From Methanosarcinales archaeon (GTDB lineage Archaea; Halobacteriota; Syntropharchaeia; Alkanophagales; Methanospirareceae): 6,688 bases of DNA. Position numbers and translations under genes: made by a program. The notes beneath the pieces were generated by a model. It ran no database searches. It was not told the origin of the DNA and saw only the letters and a program-made list of their open reading frames with translations. Location: assembly GCA_025464585.1 (NCBI GenBank), contig JAODGL010000179.1:1-6688 (forward strand), given 5' to 3'. Below are positions 1 to 5,042 of the stretch, in pieces (the stretch's first letter is position 1; every line of letters begins with the position of its first letter).

Positions 1-537
1 CACTATTTCTACTTTTGGTATGCCTTTACTGTTACCATCACTCTCATCTTTAAAATCAGTAAATTTGAAACGAACGTCAACCTTAAACACCCGGGTGGTA
101 GGAAGGTCTAAGACATCGGAATCAGGGATTCCAGTTCTTTCTTTTATCTCCTCCACCGTGCTTCTTAAGTCCTTGCCACCGCACGTTGTAACGGTGAACC
201 ATAGATTGTAGTCATGTTCACGCTGATAATTATGAGTCACGCTCATGTATTCATTAACGATGCTAACGACCTTCTCCATTTTGCCCGCGGGCACACGCAT
301 AGCCATTAAAGTGGAAGAGCATCCCCCCAGTTTTTGTCCGTTGAGAATAGTGCGAAGTTTGCGAATAACACCGTCAGAGGAAAGCCTTTGGCTGCGTGAT
401 AATACCTCCTCTTCTGCGATTCCAAGCCTCGCCCCTATCTCAGCCCAGGGTCTTTTAGCCACGGGGAACCTGTCTTGCAAGTGCTGTAACAGTTCTTTGT
501 CCAGCGTATCCAGCTTACAGTGCTCTTCTACATTCAA
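1..537 (-). CDS. ahbA: Siroheme decarboxylase subunit, AhbA-type (Lrp/AsnC-like), 3' end missing
   Basis: Seen: an open frame of 179 codons on the minus strand runs from a TTG at 537-535 off the left edge. TAA lies directly before the TTG in frame, so the start cannot be further upstream, and no in-frame ATG occurs near the N-terminus. Residues about 11-60 form an Lrp/AsnC-type winged helix-turn-helix containing FPVAKRPWAEIGARLG. Residues 101-115 read THNYQREHDYNLWFT and residues 145-159 read LPTTRVFKVDVRFKF, both family hallmarks. Known: AhbA and AhbB together decarboxylate siroheme to 12,18-didecarboxysiroheme in the alternative cytoplasmic heme pathway; despite the HTH they act as enzymes. 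The HNYxREHxYNxWFT version resembles AhbA more than AhbB as I recall them, so the subunit choice is less certain than the family. About 179 residues is already near full length, so little should be missing. The ahbD gene upstream on the same strand fits. Confidence 0.85.
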   Translation of the reverse strand, partial: MNVEEHCKLDTLDKELLQHLQDRFPVAKRPWAEIGARLGIAEEEVLSRSQRLSSDGVIRKLRTILNGQKLGGCSSTLMAMRVPAGKMEKVVSIVNEYMSVTHNYQREHDYNLWFTVTTCGGKDLRSTVEEIKERTGIPDSDVLDLPTTRVFKVDVRFKFTDFKDESDGNSKGIPKVEIV

Positions 538-564
538 TTATTATCACTATGTTTTGATTTTAAT

Positions 565-597
565 TTATTTAATAAAAATATTTTTTCATTTATATAG
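565..597 (-). promoter_or_regulatory. Candidate TATA promoter(s) for the ahbA-type gene
   Basis: The 92-bp gap between the two heme genes is extremely AT-rich. On the minus strand it carries CTATATAAAT at 597-588, which would start transcription near 567 with a leader of about 30 nt. It also carries TTAAATAA at 572-565, which would start near 542 and give an almost leaderless mRNA for the TTG start at 537. No Shine-Dalgarno sequence is visible before the TTG, which mildly favours the second option. Base composition alone makes chance TATA-like words likely here. Confidence 0.4.
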
Positions 598-629
598 GTG
601 CCTGGAATTTATTTAGATTTTTACGCTTT

Positions 630-1760
630 TTATTGTGCATATTCACCCCCGGGTATATATGGGCACCAGGGCTCCTCGGCTAAATAGTCGCCTTTTAGAT
701 CCCCGGGCTCCTGCAGACCACCACAGACATCTACGAAACTCGTCAAACCGTAAGCTCTTGCGCGACATCCACCACAAATCGCACGGTACTCACAGACTCC
801 GCACTTTCCTTTTAAGTTGTCAAAGTCACGAAGCGCCTTCAGTATGGGAGACTCAAACCATATCTCTTTGAAGTGAGTTTCTCGAACATTACCAAGTTTT
901 ATAGGTAGATAAGGGCAGGGGGTAACTTCGCCCGTGGGATAGATGCGGCAATAAGTGAGCCCGGCGATACATCCACGTGTCCATCTTTTCAAGTCTAATC
1001 CCTTTTGCGATGCGATTCGCATAAATTGTGGTGCGCAAACAGGTCTAACTGCAAGGTTATATCTCGCACTTGCTACCTTTTCAAGCACTCCTTCGATCAT
1101 TTGCTCGTACATATCGGGAGATATGTCCTCTATCGCTTTCCCCCTGCCCGTAGGCACGAGAAAGAAGAGGTGAAAAGCGCTTGCACCATGTTTTTCCGCT
1201 AACGCCATTATGTCATCAATTTCATCGTAGTTCTGCTGTGTTACTGTGGTGTTTACCTGAACGCTTATGTCTTTTTTTATACACGCATCAATCCCTTCCA
1301 GCGCGCGCTTCCATGAACCTTTCACGCCACGAAATACATCATGACGTTCTGGAACCGAGGAATCGAGACTGATAGCAACTGCTTTTACACCGCATGATTT
1401 TAACTCGTTCGCAACGGAATCAGTTATGAGTGTTCCATTGGTGCCCATCGCAACTATTAAGCCCTTTTCTGTTGCATATCTGGCGAGTTCAAAGACATCC
1501 TTGCGGAGCAGAGGTTCCCCACCGCTTAATATGAGGATAAGTTTGCTTGCTTCGCTTGTTTCTGCTATCTGGTCTATGAGCATCCTCCCTTCGTCCGTGC
1601 TTAACTCCCCTTTCCCCTCCCTTTCACTCGCATCAATGTAACAATGCGGGCACCGCAAATTACAGCGGAAGGTCATATTCCAGGAGATGAGCTGGGGCAG
1701 GAAGTTCATCGAAGTGTCTTCTTTTTCTCTTAGCGTAGAGTAATGCTTTTTCTGACTCAT
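630..1760 (-). CDS. ahbD: Heme synthase AhbD, radical SAM/SPASM Fe-coproporphyrin III decarboxylase
   Basis: Known role: AhbD oxidatively decarboxylates two propionates of Fe-coproporphyrin III to vinyl groups, giving heme b, the last step of the siroheme-dependent pathway. Seen in 376 residues: the radical SAM cluster motif CNLRCPHC (C33, C37, C40), SGGEP at 79-83 for SAM binding, and a C-terminal SPASM-type cysteine set (C264, C271, C282, C320, C323, C329, C332, C366). CGGCRARAY (329-337) and AEEPWCPY (361-368) are AhbD-like; AhbC, the preceding enzyme, usually has CGGSR there. A stretch of about 16 residues with one more cysteine (C345) separates RARAYGLT from GDYLAEEPWC. The ATG at 1760 is favoured because a TATA-like box lies about 35 bp upstream. 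Met18 (ATG at 1709), right before the conserved LPQLISWNMT, is the alternative, since many family members begin there. The gene lies upstream of the ahbA-type gene on the same strand. Confidence 0.9.
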   Translation of the reverse strand: MSQKKHYSTLREKEDTSMNFLPQLISWNMTFRCNLRCPHCYIDASEREGKGELSTDEGRMLIDQIAETSEASKLILILSGGEPLLRKDVFELARYATEKGLIVAMGTNGTLITDSVANELKSCGVKAVAISLDSSVPERHDVFRGVKGSWKRALEGIDACIKKDISVQVNTTVTQQNYDEIDDIMALAEKHGASAFHLFFLVPTGRGKAIEDISPDMYEQMIEGVLEKVASARYNLAVRPVCAPQFMRIASQKGLDLKRWTRGCIAGLTYCRIYPTGEVTPCPYLPIKLGNVRETHFKEIWFESPILKALRDFDNLKGKCGVCEYRAICGGCRARAYGLTSFVDVCGGLQEPGDLKGDYLAEEPWCPYIPGGEYAQ

Positions 1761-1792
1761 TTTTATTCTACACTGAAATTTAACGCAAAAAT

Positions 1793-1802
1793 CTATAAAA
1801 AG
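1793..1802 (-). promoter_or_regulatory. Candidate TATA promoter of ahbD
   Basis: On the minus strand CTTTTTATAG (1802-1793) lies about 35 bp before the ATG at 1760. It would set a transcription start near 1770 and a leader of about 10 nt, which agrees with the absence of a Shine-Dalgarno sequence. Two ATTTCA words (1804-1809 and 1812-1817) sit directly upstream and one TGAAAT (1774-1779) lies downstream; in such AT-rich DNA these may be chance. Confidence 0.45.
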
Positions 1803-1820
1803 GATTTCAATATTTCACAG

Positions 1821-1836
1821 ATGATTTACAAATCAT
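1821..1836. promoter_or_regulatory. Perfect 16-bp palindrome, candidate operator between ahbD and mch
   Basis: ATGATTT-AC-AAATCAT is an inverted repeat with 7-bp arms, no mismatch and a 2-bp spacer. It sits in the short region between two divergent genes and ends 4 bp before the mch TATA box, where it would overlap the TFB recognition element. Such placement is typical of archaeal repressor sites. A dimeric winged-helix regulator could bind here; that is inference from symmetry and position only. Confidence 0.4.
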
Positions 1837-1840
1837 ATTC

Positions 1841-1848
1841 TTATAAAT
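1841..1848 (+). promoter_or_regulatory. TATA box of mch
   Basis: TTATAAAT lies 46-39 bp upstream of the mch ATG. With the usual archaeal spacing of about 26 bp, transcription would start near 1871 and leave a leader of about 16 nt. The leader contains GTGAG at 1874-1878, a weak partial Shine-Dalgarno match 8 nt before the start codon. Confidence 0.55.
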
Positions 1849-1886
1849 AGGTGCATGTATTCTATTAGCAATAGTGAGAGAAAAAG

Positions 1887-2849
1887 ATGATAAGCGTGAA
1901 TGAGTATGGATTGGACGTATTTGAGGAGCTGATGGACAATTCGGAGGAATTGCAAGTAGGTATAGAGGAATTGGATAACGGGACAACGATAATAGATGCA
2001 GGCGTGGAAGAAGTGGGAGGATTTGAAGCAGGGTTATACGTAGCGAGAATATGCATGGCTGACCTTGCGGATATAAGAATCAGCAGCTTTGACCTCGGTA
2101 AATTGGTGGTGCCAGCCGTAGAGCTTACCACGGACTATCCTGTAATCGCCTGTATGGCATCGCAATATGCCGGCTGGCGGATAAAGGTGAAGAAATTCTT
2201 CGGCATGGGCTCGGGACCTGCAAGGGCACTTTCGCTCAATCCGCGCGAGCTGTACGATAAGATATTGTATGCAGACGAAGCAGATGAAGCGGTATTAATT
2301 CTGGAAAGCAACAAGATGCCTGATGAGGAAGTGACATCGAAAATAGCGACGGATTGCAACGTGGAACCCGAAGACCTTTATATCGTGGTTGTGCCAACCG
2401 CCTCTATTGCGGGGTCAGTGCAAATATCGGCGAGAGGTATAGAGACTGGTATTCACAAGCTGGATTCTTTAGGATTCGACATAAACAGCATAAAACATGC
2501 GCATGGCATTATACCTATCTCGCCTGTGGTTGGTGACGATGTGAAATGCATGGGCTCTACTAACGATTGCATCATCTACTGTGGTCGCATGTATTATGCG
2601 GTGGATTATGATGACGTGGAGGGATTGAAGGGATACGTGAAGAAAGTACCTTCGCTTAACTCGAAGGATTATGGGAAACCGTTCTACGTCACATTTAAGG
2701 AAGCGGGCTTCGACTTCTTTAAAGTAGATGCGGGCATGTTCGCACCTGCGGAAATCACGGTGAACGAGCTAAACAGTGGGAAGACATTTACCAGTGGGAG
2801 GATAAATACAGAGGTGCTGCTGGAGTCCTTTGGAATAGAAACGTTGTAA
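1887..2849 (+). CDS. mch: N5,N10-methenyltetrahydromethanopterin cyclohydrolase
   Basis: Known role: Mch interconverts methenyl-H4MPT+ and N5-formyl-H4MPT in the cytoplasm, a step of CO2 reduction to methane or, reversed, of methyl/methane oxidation to CO2. Seen: 320 residues, the usual family length, beginning MISVNEYGLDVFEEL. Conserved blocks are ACMASQYAGW (88-97), FGMGSGPARAL (105-115), GSVQISARGIETGIHKL (176-192), SPVVGDDVKCMGSTNDC (202-218) and a C-terminal FAPAEITVNELNSGKTF (275-291). No break or missing region is apparent and the gene looks functional. It is transcribed away from ahbD, and an unknown small gene follows after 37 bp on the same strand, so the two may share a transcript. 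Its presence indicates an archaeon with H4MPT-dependent C1 metabolism; it does not by itself say whether carbon flows toward or away from methane. Confidence 0.97.
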   Translation: MISVNEYGLDVFEELMDNSEELQVGIEELDNGTTIIDAGVEEVGGFEAGLYVARICMADLADIRISSFDLGKLVVPAVELTTDYPVIACMASQYAGWRIKVKKFFGMGSGPARALSLNPRELYDKILYADEADEAVLILESNKMPDEEVTSKIATDCNVEPEDLYIVVVPTASIAGSVQISARGIETGIHKLDSLGFDINSIKHAHGIIPISPVVGDDVKCMGSTNDCIIYCGRMYYAVDYDDVEGLKGYVKKVPSLNSKDYGKPFYVTFKEAGFDFFKVDAGMFAPAEITVNELNSGKTFTSGRINTEVLLESFGIETL

Positions 2850-2886
2850 ATCCTTGTGATTGAAGGGAGGCAGCGGGTGATTTTAA

Positions 2887-3114
2887 GTGAGGGAGTTTGG
2901 AGAAGCGGAAAAGAGAGAGATAGCTGTTATATTCGATGCTGGCATTATAATAGGGCTTTGCGCAGGGAACAGAGAGGAAGAAAAGCCTGAGGAGAGATTG
3001 TATGAGATACACGAGAAGTTGCTTAGTGCAATTGGCAGAGAAATTGGTGGAAGGGTGGTTATGTGTGTTGATCAAGAGATGATAAAGGTGATATGCAAAT
3101 CTATACAGTTATAA
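2887..3114 (+). CDS. Small protein of unknown function (weak MptD-like resemblance)
   Basis: Seen: 75 residues starting at GTG 2887, preceded by GGTGAT (2875-2880), a good Shine-Dalgarno match with 6-nt spacing; GGGAGG lies a little further up. The stop TAA is one base before the next ATG, so translation of the two is probably coupled. The protein has a short hydrophobic core, IAVIFDAGIIIGLCAG (12-27), then a charged helix EEEKPEERLYEIHEKLL and a strand-like RVVMCVDQEM. There is no signal peptide and it appears soluble. FDAGIIIG faintly recalls the FEAGIKLG block of archaeal dihydroneopterin aldolase (MptD, methanopterin synthesis), and the order helix then V-x-V-x-D-x-E is similar. However, the HQ and GTP motifs of MptD are absent and the protein is shorter. 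Next to mch this would make pathway sense, but I treat the function as unknown. It could also be a fragment of the accessory insertion that includes the broken ATPase. Confidence 0.6.
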   Translation: MREFGEAEKREIAVIFDAGIIIGLCAGNREEEKPEERLYEIHEKLLSAIGREIGGRVVMCVDQEMIKVICKSIQL

Positions 3115-3115
3115 A

Positions 3116-4075
3116 ATGGTTGTTAAAACAGAAATAGGAAATATAGGACCAATAGTAAGTGGAGAAATAGAGTTATCGAGGATAACTGTATTTGCAGGAC
3201 CCAACAATTCAGGGAAGAGTATCGTCTCACGGATTATTTACTGTTGTATGGCTTCGGAAGGAGAAGAAGATCTACCAAGTTATGTTATGGCTGGTGGGGC
3301 ATTAGAGCTTATGAGAAGATTGTTGAGGAGCAGTTCAGAGAGAGGATATGCGAAAGTTGATGCTGATGGCAGGGCTTTATCCATAGAACTTTCTAAGGAG
3401 AAACACCCAGAGTCGAGAGAAAATAATTAAAAGAGATATGCAAAATAGGTTTGGAATCGAGTTGGGAAAAATAGAACCGGTTATTAAAAAAAAGATGCTT
3501 TTTCCCTCTGCTGCTGTGTTGGGATTAGATGCTACCATAGCGGATATTATTCCACATATATTTGCTTTCAAAAGAAACAAACAAGTAGAGAAAATAGAGG
3601 AGGCACTTTTAGGTGGGAAAATTCTTCCAGAGTTCGCCTATGAGGATGATTCACACCATATATCACTACACTTACTGGAGGCATCTTCTGGCGTTCAAGA
3701 ATTATGGGCAATGTTACCAATCCTACACCAAGCCATGAGCGATTGCGAGGAGGGAAGCGAGTTTTTGTTTTTATTGATGAGCCTGAGGCACATTTGCATC
3801 CGCCTGCGCAAGTGAAATTCGGAGAATGGTTTGTGGATACATGCCAGAATTATAGAAATATAAATTTTGTCCTCTCCACACATTCAGATATACTTCTTGG
3901 AGCGATTACCAGAAAATCAGCCAGAGATGAGTGCTTAGAAATAGTAAGCGTGTATGGTTTTGATATGGACGAAGATGGGTCAGTAACGGTGGAAAGAAAA
4001 GAAATTTATTCGGGTGGAGAGGTGAAAGGGATAAAAGGATTTTCTGAAGCTATCGAGAGCATAACATGGCTGTGA
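3116..4075 (+). pseudogene. P-loop ATPase (OLD/AAA_15-AAA_21 type), broken by two frameshifts
   Basis: Seen: three open segments in two frames that join into one ATPase of about 320 residues. Segment 1 (3116-3430) begins MVVKTEIGNIGPI and has the Walker A motif GPNNSGKS at residues 28-35. Segment 2 is open in another frame through 3815 and continues the homology from about 3420 (KIIKRDMQNRFG) to about 3737, with the signature-like EASSGVQELW. Segment 3, back in the first frame from about 3737, carries Walker B FVFIDEPEAHLHPP and the switch histidine in LSTHSD, and ends at TGA 4075. The first shift lies near AAAATAATTAAAAG (one extra base); the second lies at CCATGAGC (one base missing). Relatives are ABC/SMC-like ATPases of the OLD-related group, often found in defence or repair gene pairs; no TOPRIM domain or nuclease partner is present. 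Sequencing or assembly indels could explain both shifts. It begins one base after the upstream 75-aa gene. Confidence 0.8.
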
Positions 4076-4089
4076 AAAAATCATAAAAA
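4074..4089 (-). terminator. Candidate T-rich terminator of the phosphoribosyltransferase gene
   Basis: Read on the minus strand, runs of five T (4089-4085) and six T (4080-4075) lie about 35-50 nt after the TGA of the phosphoribosyltransferase gene. Oligo-T tracts are the usual archaeal termination signal. The tract abuts the stop codon of the convergent ATPase pseudogene. No comparable T-run is seen on the plus strand for the mch transcript. Confidence 0.4.
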
Positions 4090-4104
4090 CTCAAATACAA
4101 TTCG

Positions 4105-4123
4105 TAATTAATAATTAATAATT
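4105..4123. repeat. Short AT-only tandem repeat between convergent genes
   Basis: TAATTAA occurs twice in tandem followed by a partial copy, TAATT, 19 bp in all, ending at the last base of the phosphoribosyltransferase stop codon. It is low-complexity sequence with no evident function. Confidence 0.5.
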
Positions 4124-4782
4124 CATCGCAGTAGCCACACTTCCTTCCCACCTTCTTCTCCCTTTTTTATCTTACCGTGAAACTCCATATTCGCCAGGAC
4201 CTCCTTTAGAAGGTGATAAGGCACGTAAAAGTCAAACTCATCCTTCATAGATGCTCTTATTTCATCCAAGCTCATCCACTTACCTCCCTTAGCGCTGATC
4301 ACCTTTTCCAGCAAATCCATCACATCCTCGTGGATGCTCCAGGGGTATATCACCCATTTCCATTCTTTTATTAGCTCGCCGTAGAAATCGGGAACGAAAG
4401 AAGAAGAAGTTTTATGATGTAAAGTCGCAGTTTTTACGTCCTTTGCTCCCAGTGATTTCACATGCTCAATGACAAGTTTCAGGCTGTCTCCGGTGTCAGT
4501 TATATCATCTGCTATCAATACGCGCTTCTCTCTTAGTTTATTCATTGCCGCATCGTCAAGCCCGTATTTCAGCTCCGCTTTGCCTGTAATTGTGGCTGTT
4601 ACACCCCAGTGCTCCATCTTCAAGCTGAATAAATCTTTAAGCAGAAAGAAATCGCAAAGAACTCGAGCTAAATACCAGCCGCCTCTCGCTACTCCAATTA
4701 TAACTTCAGGCGTGAAACCTGCTTCCTTTATCTCCTCTCTTACATCCCTGCAAAGGTCATATGCGTAGTTCCAATCAACCAT
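4123..4782 (-). CDS. Purine-type phosphoribosyltransferase with C-terminal extension
   Basis: Likely transfers phosphoribosyl from PRPP to a purine base (hypoxanthine, guanine or xanthine; COG2236-like), a cytoplasmic salvage reaction. Seen, numbering from the upstream ATG at 4806: a PPi-loop segment IIGVARGGWYLAR (36-48) and the PRPP-binding loop VLIADDITDTGDS (96-108) with its two acidic residues. A family-typical WKWVIYPWS at 149-157 follows. A further 60-70 residues (about 165-227), rich in helix and ending KKGEEGGKEVWLLR, look like a small winged-helix-type domain. Start choice: the ATG at 4806 is open (227 aa). However, a TATA box at 4818-4811 would start transcription near 4789, downstream of that codon, so the ATG at 4782 (219 aa, MVDWNYAYDL) is preferred as a nearly leaderless start and better matches family N-termini. 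The exact substrate cannot be told from sequence. The gene is stand-alone and convergent with the mch transcript. Confidence 0.88.
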   Translation of the reverse strand: MVDWNYAYDLCRDVREEIKEAGFTPEVIIGVARGGWYLARVLCDFFLLKDLFSLKMEHWGVTATITGKAELKYGLDDAAMNKLREKRVLIADDITDTGDSLKLVIEHVKSLGAKDVKTATLHHKTSSSFVPDFYGELIKEWKWVIYPWSIHEDVMDLLEKVISAKGGKWMSLDEIRASMKDEFDFYVPYHLLKEVLANMEFHGKIKKGEEGGKEVWLLR

Positions 4783-4810
4783 AATGCAGCTAAATTTCTC
4801 TTGCATATAT

Positions 4811-4818
4811 TTTATAAA
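4811..4818 (-). promoter_or_regulatory. TATA box of the phosphoribosyltransferase gene
   Basis: TTTATAAA on the minus strand is a close match to the archaeal TATA consensus. It lies only 5 bp upstream of the ATG at 4806 but 29 bp upstream of the in-frame ATG at 4782. The predicted transcription start near 4789 makes 4782 the more likely translation start and implies a leader of only a few nucleotides. Confidence 0.5.
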
Positions 4819-4893
4819 TCTTCTTCTTTAGCGATGATAGAAATAGTTACGTTTTTATTATAAGAAGTATTGATTTGAATAAGGAGCCAAGTT

Positions 4894-4989
4894 ATGAGCC
4901 GGTGGATGCCGTGTAAGCGCAGGGATTTTATCCAGTGGTTGCGGAAGCTTGGTTTTGAAGTCCCTTCTCCGGTTAAGAAATCCGTGTAA
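4894..4989 (+). pseudogene. hicA: Truncated HicA-like toxin gene, N-terminal remnant
   Basis: Seen: a 31-codon ORF beginning MSRWMPCKRRDFIQWLRKLGFE, preceded by a strong Shine-Dalgarno AAGGAG (4881-4886, 7-nt spacing) and a weak TATA-like TTATTATAA at 4855-4863. Known: HicA toxins are mRNA interferases of about 60-80 residues with a dsRBD-like fold. One common group starts with proline-cysteine-lysine-arginine-arginine, then a helix ending LRKLGFEGP and an SGT/SGG-K/R-H catalytic block. Here the match stops after GFE. The residues that follow (VPSPVKKSV) do not fit, and another frame briefly reads SPFSG before a stop, which suggests an indel plus loss of the rest. The catalytic histidine is absent, so no activity is expected. 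No HicB antitoxin is visible nearby. The loss point is followed at once by a short repeat (4980-4996). The HicA call is from remembered family sequence. Confidence 0.6.
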
Positions 4990-4996
4990 ATCTGTG
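4980..4996 (+). repeat. Short direct repeat, copy 1 (upstream of the M20 gene)
   Basis: ATCCGTGTAAATCTGTG matches the sequence at 6360-6376 at 14 of 17 positions in the same orientation. The two copies flank the M20 peptidase gene, about 1.4 kb apart. Copy 1 lies at the truncation point of the HicA remnant. Similar ATCYGTGTAAATCYGTG words recur between genes in various prokaryotic genomes as I recall them, so this may be a dispersed intergenic repeat; chance similarity is not excluded. Confidence 0.35.
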
Positions 4997-4998
4997 TC

Positions 4999-5034
4999 TT
5001 AAATAGAAGGAAGAAGGAAGCTATACTTTATATA
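4999..5034 (+). promoter_or_regulatory. Two candidate TATA boxes before the M20 peptidase gene
   Basis: CTTAAATA (4999-5006) would start transcription near 5028 and give a 15-nt leader to the ATG at 5043. TTTATATA (5027-5034) is the better consensus match but would start near 5056, past that ATG, leaving only the in-frame TTG at 5061 as a start. No clear Shine-Dalgarno sequence precedes 5043. The sequence alone does not decide between them. Confidence 0.4.
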
Positions 5035-5042
5035 CAATAAAC

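Noticed and set aside
245..616. Plus-strand 123-codon ORF at the left end
   Set aside because: It lies opposite the ahbA-type gene, whose protein has clear family motifs; the plus-strand translation is serine/leucine-rich with no recognisable domain and is a shadow.
630..1760. Assignment of the radical SAM protein as AhbC or as a peptide-maturation SPASM enzyme
   Set aside because: CGGCRARAY and AEEPWCPY with the WNMT-CNLRCPHC start fit AhbD better than AhbC (CGGSR type), and the adjacent siroheme decarboxylase supports heme synthesis rather than peptide modification.
3405..3745. Programmed ribosomal frameshifting in the ATPase
   Set aside because: Two opposite shifts would be needed. The second site (CCATGAGC) has no slippery heptamer and no evident stimulatory hairpin, so decay or sequencing indels are simpler.
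4105..4123. AT-rich tandem repeat as origin element or CRISPR-like array
   Set aside because: Less than three units of 7 bp, no spacers, no origin-binding motifs or orc1/cdc6 gene nearby; it is low-complexity intergenic sequence.
5005..5020. AGAAGGA tandem duplication before the M20 gene
   Set aside because: Two copies of a purine-rich 7-mer between two TATA-like boxes; too short and simple to assign a role.
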